Origin: Mycobacterium nebraskense
Lineage (GTDB): Bacteria > Actinomycetota > Actinomycetes > Mycobacteriales > Mycobacteriaceae
Length of the DNA: 64,000 bases
NCBI RefSeq assembly: GCF_002102255.1
Contig: NZ_LQPH01000011.1
Span: 20,653 to 84,652 of the forward strand
Direction: 5' to 3'
Shown: positions 21,901-34,100 of the stretch, in pieces
Position numbering within the stretch: the first letter of the stretch is position 1
Layout: each line of letters begins with the position of its first letter
Program-made: the position numbers and the translations under genes
The notes under the pieces: model-generated
What the model saw: only the letters and a program-made list of their open reading frames with translations
What the model was told of the DNA's origin: nothing
Database searches by the model: none

Positions 21901-24900
21901 GGGGGCGAACAAGCACAGCTGGTTACCGCGGTTCTATATGCCGCAGCGGCGGATCCCCCTCCCGCACATGACATCTCCGCGCTGCTCGCCGCGCACCCGG
22001 GCCGCGAGGACGGTGCCGAGGTGCGCCGTCGCCTGGACGAGCGCGGTGTTCGGTACGGGCAGGCATTCAGCGGTCTCGCCGCGTTGCACATCGGCGATGG
22101 CGCAACCCGCAGTGTGGTGGCCGAGGTCGCGCTACCCAGCCAAATCCGCTCGCAACAAGATGCCTACGGGGTGCACCCGGCGCTGCTGGATGCCTGCTTT
22201 CAGTCCGTCGCGGCGCACCCGGAATTGCATGCGCTGGGCGAAGATGTGCTGGCATTGCCGCTGGGTCTTCGCCGGCTCCGCTCCTACGACGCTGCCCGCA
22301 GCGCCCGCTACTGCTACACACGGGTGACGAAAGCCGATACTTCCGGAGTGGAGGCAGACCTCGAGATGCTCGATGAGAACGGGGCCGTCCTACTCGCCGC
22401 GCAGGGTTTGCGATTGGGTGCCGGAGCATCCGAAAACGACCACGACGAACGGCTGCTGGCCAAGCGATTGCTGACGATCGAGTGGCGTCAACGAGAACTG
22501 CCAGGGGCGGAACACAACAACCCCGGAGCCTGGCTGGTCGTCGGCCCCACCGCCGATGTCGTCACCCCGATGACGGACGCACTGAAACAGCTTGGCGCAC
22601 AATGCACCACCATGTGCTGGCCGCCGCACACCGACCACACCTTGAACAGCGAACTGCTTCGCGATCACCTGCGTGCCGGTGGATTCAGCGGTTTGGTGAT
22701 CGTGACGGGACCCGGGAAAGGCGACTCCGGTGACCAGTCGCCGCTGCTGGGCCTGGAGTCCGTGCAGCATCTGGTGCATGTCACCCGCGAATTGTCCGAC
22801 ATTCCCGGCCAACTCCCCCGCCTCTATGTCGTGACGCACAACGCCCAGACCGTAGTGGCCAGTGACTTGCCCAATTTGGAGCAAACCGGGCTACGGGGTT
22901 TGATGCGCGTAATCGGCACCGAGCATCCGCACTTGCGGGCCACCCAGATCGACGTGGACGATGACACCGATGCCGAGCAGCTCGCCCGCCAACTGGTCGG
23001 CGGCTCAGAGGAAGACGAGACGGCCTGGCGACACGGCGCGTGGTACACGGCGCGGTTGGCCCTCAGTCCGCTGCGCCCCGAGGAGCGGCAAACCACCATC
23101 GCCAACCTCGAGCTCGACGGCATCCGTCTGCAAATCCGCACGGCCGGTGATCTGGAGTCGGTGGAATTCATTGCTCGCGAACGGGTTACGCCGGGGCCGG
23201 GCCAGATTGAGGTCGAAATCAGTGCCTCCAACATCAACTTCGCCGATGTACTGGTCGCGTTCGATCGTTATCCCGCCTTCGAGGGCCGACGACAACAGCT
23301 GGGCACCGATTTCGCCGGAGTGGTGACCGCCGTCGGACCAGGTGTGACGGACCATAAGGTCGGCGATCACGTTGGGGGTCTGTGTGGCGACGGATGCTGG
23401 GCCACGTTCATCACCTGCGACGCGCGCCTGGCGGTGACGCTGCCGGCTGGACTCTCCGATGAGCAGGCCGCGGCGGTACCAACCGCACACGCCACCGCGT
23501 ATTACGGCCTGCATGAGCTGGCTCATATCAAGGCCGGTGATCGCGTTTTGATTCACTCTGCGACGGGCGGGGTGGGACAGGCGGCGATCGCGATGGCCCG
23601 GGCCGCCGGCGCCGAAATCTTCGCCACAGCGGGCAGCGAGCAACGTCGTCAAATGTTGCGCGACATGGGCATCGACCATGTCTACGATTCGCGAAGCACC
23701 GAGTTCGCCGAACTGATAAGACGCCAAACCAACGGGTACGGCGTAGACATCGTGCTTAACTCGGTCCCCGGCGCCGCCCAACTCGCGGGGCTCAAATTGC
23801 TCGCTCTCGGTGGACGATTCGTCGAGATCGGCAAGCGCGAAACCCGGCTGGGTCTCTTCTCGTTTCGGCCCAACCTCGCATTTCACGGCGTCGACCTGGC
23901 GCTGCTGTCGTACAGCGAACCCGAACGGGTTCACGACTTGTTGACCACGGTGTACCAGCTCATCGCGGACGGTGTGCTCCCGATGCCGGAGAGCACGCAC
24001 TACCCGCTTGCCGAAACCGGCAACGCCATTCGAACGATGGCCGGCGCCCGGCATACCGGCAAGATCGTGCTTGACGTCCCGCACACCGGCCACCACCGGG
24101 TGACGGTGCCGCCGGCGCAGGCTCGGGTGTTCCGCCGCGACGGCGCCTACCTCATCACCGGCGGCCTGGGGGGCCTGGGGCTGTTCTTGGCGGAGAAGAT
24201 GGCCGCCGCGGGATGTGGGCGTATCGTGCTGTCCTCACGCTCACAGCCGACGCGCAATGCGCTGGAGACGATCGAGCGAATCCGCGCGACCGGCGCCGAC
24301 ATCGTGGTGGAGTGCGGTGATATCGCTCAATCCGACACCGCGCACCGGTTGGTGGCCACAGCGACGGCGACCGGGCTTGCGGTGCGCGGCGTGCTGCACG
24401 CGGCGGCGGTCGTGGAGGACGCCACACTGGCCAACATCACCAATGAGCTGATCGCGCATGACTGGGCGCCAAAGGTCTACGGCGCGTGGAATTTGCATAC
24501 TGCAACCGTCGGGCAGCCGCTGGACTGGTTCTGCTCGTTCTCCTCGGCGGCCGCGCTGGTGGGCTCGCCGGGGCAGGGCGCCTACGCCGCGGCCAACAGC
24601 TGGGTGGACGGCTTCACCCACTGGCGCCGGGCTCGGGGCCTGCCGGCCACCGCAATCGCCTGGGGCCCCTGGGCAAAGATCGGGCGCGCGACCGCGCTCG
24701 CGGAAAGTTCCGACATTGCAATCGCCCCCGACGAGGGCGCTTACGCATTCGAATCGATACTGCGCCACGACCGAGCCTATACCGGCTATGCGCCGATCAC
24801 CGGCACCTCCTGGTTTGCGATCCTCGCCGAGCGCAGCCTGTTTGCGCAGGCATTCCGTTCCATCGGACAAAACCAAACGGGCACAAGCAAACTGCGTGCT

Positions 24901-25167
24901 GAGCTCGACGAGCTGCCCGTGGACGAGTGGCCCACCTGGCTGCGGCGTCTGATCTCCGATCAGGTCAGCCTGATTCTGCGTCGCAGCGTCGATCCCGACC
25001 GGGCGCTCTCCGGGTACGGCTTGGACTCGCTGGGCGCCCTCGAACTACGCACCCGCATCGAGACCGAAACGGGGGTTCGCATCCCGTCCGCTGACATCTC
25101 CACCATAACCGTCCGCGGTCTAGCGGGGCTGCTATGCGAGAAGCTAGCGCCCGCTAGTGCGGCCTGA
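18907..25167 (+). CDS. Mycocerosic-acid-synthase-like type I polyketide synthase (KS-AT-DH-ER-KR-ACP)
   Basis: A 2086-aa fully reducing, probably iterative PKS, close in length and domain order to mycobacterial Mas/Pks2/Pks5. Domains: KS 1-430 (Cys178 in VDTACSSG, His313 in [12 protein letters not shown], His349 in [10 protein letters not shown]); AT about 535-830 (GHSLGE Ser625; VASH at 726-729, the methylmalonyl-type variant of the HAFH/YASH motif); DH about 895-1170 (His930, Pro939, Asp1095; Gly of HxxxGxxxxP is Asn); ER about 1400-1720 ([11 protein letters not shown]); KR about 1740-1925 (TGGLGGLG; Ser1880, Tyr1893, Asn1897); ACP about 2010-2080 (Ser2041 in GLDSLG). It should make methyl-branched acyl chains from methylmalonyl-CoA. 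There is no thioesterase, so the acyl chain probably passes to the NRPS next door, which starts 16 bp later with a starter-type C domain. GTG 18907 follows AGAAGAGG. Confidence 0.9.
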   Translation: MDKATVTSTAVIGMACRLPGGIDSPERLWEALVRGDDLVTEVPLDRWDAEEYYDPQPGVPGRSVTKWGGFLDDVAGFDCEFFGINEREATAIDPQHRLLLETSWEAVEHAGLTRETMADSLTGVFVGLTHGDYQLLAADANAVEAPYGFTGSSFSLASGRIAYALGIHGPAMTVDTACSSGLTAVHLACHSLSDGESDLALAGGAAVILDPRKFVAGSAEGMLSPTGRCHAFDVAADGFASAEGCVVVLLKRLSDALRDGDRILAVIRGSAANQDGHTVNIATPSVKAQTAVYKAALAAAGVDARSVGMVEAHGTGTPVGDPVEYASLAAVYGIDVPCALATVKTNLGHAQSAAGTLGLMKTILALQHGMIPQNLHFTRLPDEMAAINTKLFVPQTITPWPTNGHHPRRAAVSSYGLSGTNAHAIVEQAPAQAPESAVPEAIPADSVTAAPLLFPLSSTSADELRRTAGRLADWVAAHEDVALTDLAYTLARRRTHRPVRTAVIASSRPELTRALREVADGDAPYQAAAGQDDRGPVWVFSGQGSQWAQMGAELLATEPVFAATVAAAEPLIAHEAGFSVTLAMTASQTVTGIDRIQPTLFTMQAALAATMRSYGVQPGAVIGHSLGEVAAAVVAGALSLEDGLRVICRRSRLMSRISGAGAMASVELPAQQVLSELVTRGVDDAVVAVVASPQSTVIGGATQTVRDLVAAWESRDVMAREIAVDVASHSPQVDPILDDLADALAELHPMPPEVPFYSATLYDPRERPLCDAGYWVQNLRQMVRFAPAVRAALEDGYRVFAELAPHPLLTHAVEQTARSLDMPLAALAAMRREQAQPYGLRGFVADLYSAGAAVDFSALYPNGRLVDAPLPTWTHRRLLLSRGGQPSIHGGCTVSVHPLLGAHVRLLEDPERHVWQAEVGTAAQPWLGDHQVRNVTVFPGAAYCEMALAAARAVLGNASEVRDLRFEHALLLDEQTTIGASAVLSSTGVADFAVESDEGGEQAQLVTAVLYAAAADPPPAHDISALLAAHPGREDGAEVRRRLDERGVRYGQAFSGLAALHIGDGATRSVVAEVALPSQIRSQQDAYGVHPALLDACFQSVAAHPELHALGEDVLALPLGLRRLRSYDAARSARYCYTRVTKADTSGVEADLEMLDENGAVLLAAQGLRLGAGASENDHDERLLAKRLLTIEWRQRELPGAEHNNPGAWLVVGPTADVVTPMTDALKQLGAQCTTMCWPPHTDHTLNSELLRDHLRAGGFSGLVIVTGPGKGDSGDQSPLLGLESVQHLVHVTRELSDIPGQLPRLYVVTHNAQTVVASDLPNLEQTGLRGLMRVIGTEHPHLRATQIDVDDDTDAEQLARQLVGGSEEDETAWRHGAWYTARLALSPLRPEERQTTIANLELDGIRLQIRTAGDLESVEFIARERVTPGPGQIEVEISASNINFADVLVAFDRYPAFEGRRQQLGTDFAGVVTAVGPGVTDHKVGDHVGGLCGDGCWATFITCDARLAVTLPAGLSDEQAAAVPTAHATAYYGLHELAHIKAGDRVLIHSATGGVGQAAIAMARAAGAEIFATAGSEQRRQMLRDMGIDHVYDSRSTEFAELIRRQTNGYGVDIVLNSVPGAAQLAGLKLLALGGRFVEIGKRETRLGLFSFRPNLAFHGVDLALLSYSEPERVHDLLTTVYQLIADGVLPMPESTHYPLAETGNAIRTMAGARHTGKIVLDVPHTGHHRVTVPPAQARVFRRDGAYLITGGLGGLGLFLAEKMAAAGCGRIVLSSRSQPTRNALETIERIRATGADIVVECGDIAQSDTAHRLVATATATGLAVRGVLHAAAVVEDATLANITNELIAHDWAPKVYGAWNLHTATVGQPLDWFCSFSSAAALVGSPGQGAYAAANSWVDGFTHWRRARGLPATAIAWGPWAKIGRATALAESSDIAIAPDEGAYAFESILRHDRAYTGYAPITGTSWFAILAERSLFAQAFRSIGQNQTGTSKLRAELDELPVDEWPTWLRRLISDQVSLILRRSVDPDRALSGYGLDSLGALELRTRIETETGVRIPSADISTITVRGLAGLLCEKLAPASAA

Positions 25168-25183
25168 CACCGAGGGGGGTCGG

Positions 25184-28100
25184 ATGGAACTTGATGGCCG
25201 GGCGCTTCCCCTGACGCCCGGGCAGTTGGACATATGGCTCGCGCAGGAGACGGGTCGCTTCACTACGGAGTGGCAGCTTGGCCTCTTCGCGAAAATCGAG
25301 GGTCGGCTGCAGCGAGAGCCCTTCGAGTGGGCGATCCGCCGAGCGCTGCGGGAGGCTGAGCCGGTCAGGGCCACGTTCTTTGAACAGCACGGCCAGGTTC
25401 TCCAGAGGACGATTGACGATCCGGAAATTGAACTCATTGTCCATGATCTGAGCGGCTCATATCATCCCCTGCAAGAGGCCTACGAGATAGCCTCGTCGAT
25501 TCAGCGCACGCCGATGCCGCTCACGGGACCACTGTTCAGATTCGCGCTATTTCAGATGCGGCCCGACGAATTCTATTGGTTCACATGCTGCCACCACATC
25601 GTCGTGGACGCATCGGGTATTGCGCTGGTCGGGCACCGGATCGCCACTATCTACTCTGCGGTCGTCTCAGGCGCACCCTTGCCGCCCCCGTTATTCGGCT
25701 CCCTCGAGGACTTGGTCAGGTGCGAGGCAGAGTACGAAGCGTCGACCGATTACCAAGAGGATCAGGCGTATTGGACGCAGAACCTGCCATCGGAAAACGG
25801 ACTGGATCATTGGTTCCCTCAGGATGCGAGCGAGCGTGGTGCCTCTGCGCCGGTTCGCCTGGACCCGGTGGTCCTCCGCCGGATACAAGAGTTATCCCAA
25901 GCGCGGGACATGCCTCGTTCATCGGTCATCACCGCGGCGTGCGCACTACTGGTACACGGCTGGTGCGCCCAAGGCTCAGAGGTGGTGCTCGACTTCCCGG
26001 TGAGTAGGCGAGTAGATCCGGAGGCGAAGACACTCCCAGGGGTGTTTTCGGGGGTCGTGCCGCTGGTCCTGACGATCTCGCCGGACGCCACGGTCGCCGA
26101 GTTCTGTCACCATGTTGACATCCGAATTCGGGAAGCCCTGCAACACCAGCGCTTTCCGGTGCAAGCCCTGGAACGCAAAGCCCGCTTCCCCGGCCGGAGT
26201 CAGCCGGGCCGGAGAGTGAGCGTCAACTTTCTTCCGTCCGCGTTCACCTTGGACTTCGGTGGCCTCGCGGCGTCGGCGTCATTCACCAATTCTGGGCTTA
26301 CCGACGGCTTCGGGTTGTTCTTCTCTGCCGTCGGTGACGAACTCTTGTTCGGCACGGAGGGCGCCGGCCAACCATTTTCACACCTCGATCTAGCAGACCT
26401 AGCGGAACGGCTGCAAGACGTCTTGGTGGCGATGACGGTCGACCCGGGGCGGAAGCTGTCGTCGGTCGATCCGTTCAGCGCCGATGAGTACGGCCGGCTT
26501 GATGAGTGGGGCAATCGCGCGGTGCTCGCCCAGCTACCCCGCCAACCGGTTTCGATTCCGGAGTCATTCGCCGCGCAGGTGGAGCGCGCCCCCGAGGCCG
26601 TGGCGGTGAGGTTCGAGGGTCGATCGATGACCTATGGCGAGCTCGATGAGGCCGCTAATCGGCTGGCGCATCTGCTGACTGAACATCGTGCGGGTCCGGG
26701 CGGGTGTGTCGCATTGCTGTTCCCCCGTTCGCCTGAGGCCGTCATCGCGATGCTGGCGGTGCTCAAGACCGGCGCCGCGTATCTGCCGATCGATCCGATG
26801 CATCCCCGTTCCCGCATCGAGTTCATGTTGGGTGACGCCACCCCGGTTGCCGTCGTAACCACCGCGGGGCTGCGGTCGCGGCTGGACGGGTACGACCACG
26901 TGGTCATCGACATCAACGACCCTGCTGTCGACGCCCGACCCAGCACCGCGTTGCCGTTGCCCTCACCCGATGACATCGCGTACATCATCTACACTTCGGG
27001 CACCACTGGCGCGCCGAAAGGCGTTGCGGTCACGCACCACAACGTCACTCAGCTGCTGGCTTCGCTGAATTCGCACCTGCCGGGGCAAGTGTGGGCGCAG
27101 TGGCACTCGTTGGCCTTCGACGCGTCGGTCGAAGAGATCTGGAGTGCGCTGTTGTTCGGCGGGCGGTTGGTGGTGGTACCCGAGTCGCTCGCGCACTCAC
27201 CGGAAGACTTCCAAGCCCTCCTGGTCACCGAACAGGTCAGCGTCTTGAGCCAAACCCCCTCGGCGGTGGCGGAGCTACCTCCCGAGGGTTTGGGATGTGC
27301 GGCGCTATTGGTGGCCGGTGAGCCCTGCCCCGCCGAGATCGTCGATCGTTGGGCGCCTGGACGGGTGATGGTCAACGGCTACGGCCCCACCGAGACCACA
27401 GTGTGTGCGTCGAGGAGTGTGCCGCTGACCGCCGGGACGGGTGCACCGCCGATCGGCGCGCCGGTCCCCGGAGCGGCGTTGTTTGTCCTCGACGGGTGGC
27501 TACGTCCGGTGCCCGTTGATGTGGTCGGTGAGTTATATATCGCTGGCGGTGGTGTGGGCGTGGGGTATTGGCGCCGGGCCGGATTGACCGCGTCGCGGTT
27601 TGTGGCCTGCCCCTTCGGTCCGCCGGGAACACGGATGTATCGCAGCGGGGATCTGGTGCGCTGGCGCCGCGACGGGCAGCTTGATTACCTTGGGCGCGCC
27701 GACCAGCAAGTCAAAGTCCGCGGCTATCGCATCGAACTCGGAGAGATCCAGGCCGCCCTGGCCGAACTGGACGGCATCGAACGGGCCGCGGTGATCGTGC
27801 GCGAGGACCGCCCGGGCGATAAGCGTCTGATCGGTTATGTCACCGAAACCGTTGCCGGGGCTGTTGATCCCGCTGATCTGCGGACGGTGTTGGGCGAGCG
27901 GCTACCCGGCTATATGGTGCCCGCGGCTCTGGTGGTGTTGCAGGCGATGCCGCTGACGGTCAACGGCAAACTCGACACCCGCGCCCTACCGGCACCTGAA
28001 TACGCCGATGCCGATCGTTACCGCGCCCCCACCAACCCCACCGAGGAGATCCTGACCGTCATCTACGCCCAAGTGCTCGGCGCCGAGCGGGTCGGGATCG

Positions 28101-31100
28101 ACGAGTCATTTTTTGAACTGGGCGGGGATTCACTGTCGGCGATGCGCCTGGTCGCCGCGATCAACAAGTCTATGGATGCCGGCCTCTCGTTGCGCACCTT
28201 GTTCGACGCGCCCACGGTGGCGCTGCTCGCACCCCGGCTCATTGAAGGTGGACCCCGACGCGAGCCATTGGTGGCCGTCGAGCGTCCCGCGACGGTTCCG
28301 TTGTCGTTCGCCCAGAGCAGACTGTGGTTCCTCGAGCAATTACAATACGGCGCAACGACTTACAACATGCCGACCGCGTTCCGGATTAGCGGGCCCCTCA
28401 ACGTCGAGGCTCTTTGCGCGGCCCTCGATGACGTCGTTGCCCGTCACGAATCCTTACGCACCGTTTTCCCCGACCTCGACGGCGTTTCGTTCCAACGGGT
28501 GCTGCCGCCCAAGAGCGGGATGTGGCAACGCGGGGATGCCGCGATAGTGCCGTTGGCGGAACAGGATGTGGCCGGCGAGTTGAGGTCGCTGGCCGGGCAT
28601 CAGTTCGATCTGTCGACCGACATCCCGATCCGTGTGCAGATCTATTCGGTCGGCCCGGAGCAGTATGTGGTGGGAATTGTGGTGCACCATATTGCCTTTG
28701 ACGGGTTATCGCTGGCTCCGATGGTCCGGGATATCAGCGCGGCGTATCAGGCGCGGCAGCAGGGCCTTGCCCCGGGTTGGGTTGGGTTGCCGGTGCAGTA
28801 TGTGGATTACACGTTGTGGCAACGGGCCCAGTTCGGTGATCTTGATGACGGCGATAGTCCGATCGCCGCGCAGCTGGCGTATTGGGAGGATGCGCTGGCC
28901 GGGATGCCTGAGCGCGTGGAGTTGCCGACGGATCGGCCATATCCGCCGCTGGCCGACCAGCGCGGTGCCACCGTGGCGGTGGAGTGGCCCGCGGAGTTAC
29001 AGCAGCGGGTGCGCGCCGTGGCCCGCGAGTGCAACGCGACCAGTTTCATGGTGATCCAGGCCGGATTGGCCGTGTTGCTGTCCCGCCTTGGCTCGAGTTC
29101 GGATGTGGTGCTGGGCTTTCCGACCGCTGGACGTGATGACCCGGCGCTCGACGATTTGGTCGGGTTCTTCGTCAACACCCTGCCGCTGCGAGTGGACCTG
29201 GCTGGCGATCCCACGGTGGCGGAGCTGCTGACACAGGTCCGCCTGAAAGCACTTGCCGCTCTCGAGCATCGAGATGTGCCGTTCGAGGTGCTCGTTGAGC
29301 GGCTTAATCCGGCGCGGTCGCTGACCCATCATCCGTTGGTGCAGGTGATGTTGGCCTGGCAGAACCTGCACGGAAGCAGCGGTGACCCGGGTGCCGGGTT
29401 GGCGTTGGGTGATCTGCAGGTCGCGCAGATGCCGATCGCCACCCACACCGCCCGCATGGATTTGACGTTCAATCTGGGCGAGCGCTTCACCGGTTCCTTT
29501 GAGCCGGCCGGGATTTCGGGGACGGTGGAGTTCCGCACCGACGTCTTCGAGCTCCGCACCATCGCCTCGCTGGTCGGGCGGTTGCAGCGGGTGTTGGTGG
29601 CGATGACCGCCGATCCGCAGGCGGTACTGTCGTCGATCGACGTGCTCGACTCCGATGATGGTGTGCGGCTTGATGTGCTGGGCCACCGCGCGGTGCTGAC
29701 CCAGCCGACTAGGGCGGTCTCGATCCCGGCGTTGTTCGCCGAGCAGGTGGCGCGCGCCCCGGAAGCGGTGGCGCTGCGCTGCGGGCAGCGCTCCTGGACC
29801 TACCGCGAACTCGACGAGGCCTCAAACCGGTTAGCCCACCTGCTGATCGACTACGGCGCTGGTCAGGGTGCGTGCGTGGCGCTGCTGTTCGCCCGTTCGG
29901 CCGAGGCCATCGTTGCGATCGTGGCGGTGCTCAAGACGGGGGCGGCCTACCTGCCGATCGACCCCACCGTTCCCGATGAGCGGATTGCCTTCCTGGTCAC
30001 CGACGCCGCACCGATCGCCGTGCTGACCACCACCGCGCTACGCCCCCGGTTGAGCGAGCGCGACTTGGCGGTCCTCGAGATCGACGACTCCCGCATCGAT
30101 GCCCGGCCCAACACGGGCTTGCCGGCCCCGGCGCCCGAGGATATCGCCCACATCATTTACACCTCGGGCACCACCGGGGTGCCCAAAGGTGTCGCGGTCA
30201 CCCACCACAACATCACCCGACTGTTCGACGGCCTGCAGGTGGGGATCAGGTTGGGGCCGGAGCAAGTGTGGACCCAATGCCACTCCTACGCGTTCGACTT
30301 CTCGGTGTGGGAGATCTGGGGCGCTCTGCTGTTTGGCGGGCGGCTGGTGGTGGTGCCCGACCAGGTGACCCGCTCCCCCGAGGACCTGCACGCGCTGCTG
30401 ATCGCCGAACAGGTCACCGTGTTGAGCCAGACCCCCTCCGCGCTCGCGGCGCTGTCACCGCACGGGTTGGAGGGGGTGGCGCTGATGGCCGCCGGGGAGG
30501 CCTGCCCACCCGAGGTGGTGGACCGGTGGGCCCCCGGACGGGTGATGGTCAACGGGTACGGCCCCACCGAAACCACGGTCTATGCCGCCATCAGCACCCC
30601 GCTAACCTCGCACGGCGCAGTGGTTCCCATCGGTGTGCCGGTGCCCGGGACGGCGTTGTTCGTTCTCGATCCGTGGCTGCACCGGGTACCGCCCGGAGTC
30701 GTCGGCGAACTGTATGTGGCCGGCCGCGGCGTCGGCGTCGGCTATATCGACCGGGCAGGGTTGACCGCGTCCCGGTTTGTGCCCTGCCCCTTCGGTCCGC
30801 CGGGAACACGGATGTATCGCAGCGGGGATCTGGTGCGCTGGCGACCCGACGGACAACTCGACTACCTTGGCCGCGCCGACCAGCAAGTCAAAATCCGCGG
30901 CTATCGCATCGAACTCGGCGAGATCCAGGCTGCACTGGCCGCCCTCGAGGGCGTTGAGCACGCCGCGGTCATCACCCGCGAAGACCGCCCAGGCGACAAA
31001 CGGCTGGTCGGCTATATCACCGAAACGATTACCGGCACAGTCGATCCCGCTGAAGCACGCGCAGCGCTGGCCGACCGGCTCCCCGGATTTTTGGTGCCCG

Positions 31101-34100
31101 CTGCGATCGTCGCGGTGGACGCGCTGCCTATGACGGTAAATGGCAAACTCGACAGCCGCGCCCTGCCCGCACCCGACTACACCACCGAGCACTACCGCGC
31201 TCCCGCTACCCCGGTCGAAGAAATCCTGGCGGGCATCTACGCCCAGGTGCTCGGTATGGAGCGGGTCGGCATCGACGACTCATTCTTCGACCTCGGTGGC
31301 GACAGCATCTTGTCGATGCAGGTGGTGGCCCACGCCCGCGAGGCCGGGCTGAGCTGTCGCCCCCGCGACATCTTCGTCGAACAAACCGTGGCCCGACTGG
31401 CCCGCATCGCCGGTATCACTGACGGTCACGACGCGGTCATCGACGAGGGCATCGGGCCGATCACGCCCACCCCGATCATGCACTGGTTGTTCGACATCGA
31501 CGGCCCCATCGACCAGTTCAACCAAACCATCTCGCTCCAAGCACCGTCCGGGGTCACCCCCACCGACGTGCTCGCCGTCCTGCAAGCTTTAATCGACCAC
31601 CACCCGATGCTGCGGCTGCGAGTCGACGATGACGGCACCAAAGGGCGCGCGCTGACCGTGCCCGACGCCGGGGTGGTCCATGCCGGTGAATGCCTGCACA
31701 CCGTCGACGTGTTGACCGATGAGGCGCTTGCTCAGGCCCGGTCAAGGCTGAGCCGCGCCGCGGCAGGCATGCTCAGCGCGGTATGGGTGTCCAGCACCGG
31801 TCGGTTGGTGCTGATCGTCCACCACCTGGCCGTCGATGCGGTGTCATGGCGGATTCTGTTGGAAGACCTCAGCATTGCCTGGGCTCAACACCACCGTGGC
31901 CAACCCATCACCCTGCTCGCCGGCGGAACCTCATATCAACGCTGGGCTGCAATCCTCGAACAACTGGCCCACACCCGTGCGGTCATTGACCAGGCGGATA
32001 CCTGGAAACACATCACCAGCGTCGGCGCCGCCCTGCCCGGACCCCAACCCGAGGACACCCACACCAGCGCGGGGCACCTGACGGTGGCGCTGGACACCGA
32101 GACCACCCGCCGACTGCTCACCGAGGTTCCCGCCGCCTTTCACACGGGCATCCACGAGATCTTGCTGATCGCCTACGCACTGGCCTGGATCGAATTTCTC
32201 GGCACCGGCGACACGCCCCTTGGCATCGACGTCGAAGGCCACGGCCGCCACGACGACCTGGCCGACCAAATCGACCTGTCGCGCACGGTGGGCTGGTTCA
32301 CCACCAAATACCCCGTGGCACTGACCGTCGGCGGCCTGCGCTGGGAACAAGTGGCGACCGGCGACCCGGCGCTCGGCTCAATTGTCAAGCGCCTCAAGGA
32401 ACAACTGCGTGCCCTGTCCCATCCCCTGACCTACGGAATGCTGCGCTACCTCAACACCGACACCGACCTGACTGGACCCGACCCCACCATCGGATTCAAC
32501 TACCTCGGACGCCTCGGCGGCCCAGCCGCCGACATCTCTGGCGACCGGTGGGCGGTCGGCCAGGACAGCCTGGGGGTCGCCGGCGCGGCCGCCGCGGTTC
32601 CCGTGCCGCTGTCCCACACCGCCGAACTCAACGCCGGCACCATCGACACCGACACCGGGCCCCGCCTCAACGCCGCCTGGACCTGGGCGCCCTCGGCACT
32701 CGATCACACCCAGATCGCTCGGCTCAGCCAACTCTGGTTCGACGCCCTGACCGGCATCTGCGCCCATGTTCAGCACGGCGGCGGCGGGCTGACCCCCTCC
32801 GACATCACCCCAGCCCGGCTCACCCAATACCAAATCGACGAATTGCAAGCACAATACGACGTTGCCGACATCTTGCCGCTCACCCCCCTCCAGGAGGGAC
32901 TGCTCTTCCACGCCGGCACCGCTGCGGGTCTCGGTGACCTGTATGCGATGCAGATCGACATCACCGTCGCCGGATCACTGGACCCCCGCCGGCTGCACGG
33001 CGCAGTGCAAACGGTCATCAAGCGCCACCCCAACCTGGCCGCCCGATTCTGCCCGCAATTCGATCAACCGGTGCAGATCATTCCTGCTGATCCTGAAATA
33101 CTCTGGCAGCACCTCCAATTCGACTCCAATGTCAACGACCACGTAGGGCGAGTCTGCGCCGCTGAACGAGCCGCGGTCTGCGACCTCACCGACGCCCCGA
33201 CCTTCCGGGTGGCGTTGATCCGCACCGCCGACGACCAGCACCGTATTGCGTTGACTTTTCACCACATCGTGCTCGACGGCTGGTCGCTACCAATCCTGCT
33301 GCAAGAGATCTTCGCCAGCTACCAGGGGCAGCAGCTGCCGCCCGCCACCCCATACCGCCGGTTCGTCACCTGGCTGGCCGAGCGAGACCTCGACGCCGCC
33401 CGGGCAGCCTGGCGCGAGACGCTCGCCGGCTTCGACACCCCCACCCTGGTCGGCCCGCCGGCCCGACTCAAGCCCGGGCCCAAGAGCACTCGCATGTTTG
33501 GGATGTCCGAGCAGACCACGTTGGCGCTGAACGAGCTGGCACGTTCCAAGCACACGACCGTCAACACCGTGCTGCAGGCAGCCTGGGCGCAACTGCTGAT
33601 GGGCATGACCGGCCAGCGCGACATCGTCTTCGGCACCGCCGTCTCGGGGCGGCCCGTCGAGCTGGCCGGCGCCGAAACCATGGTCGGACTGCTGATCAAC
33701 ACCGTGCCGGTGCGGGCCACTATCACGCCGGCCACCAGCACCGCTGACCTACTCGACCAACTCCACAACGCCAATAACCGCACCCTCGACCACCAACACT
33801 TGGCGCTCAACGAGATTCACCGCACGACAGGCTACGACCAACTGTTCGACACCCTGTTCGTCTACGAGAACTACCCGATCGGCGCCACCACGTTCGCAGG
33901 CGCTGGCGGGCTGGTCATTACCGAGTTCACCGGCCGCGAGGCCAACCATTACCCACTGACCATGCAGGCCACACCCGGCCCCGAACTCGGCTTCCGCATC
34001 GAGTACGACACCCACGTGTTCGACGCCGAAAACGTTGACACACTGATCAATCGGCTGCAGCGGATCATCCTGACGATGATTGCTGATCCACAGCTCCAAT

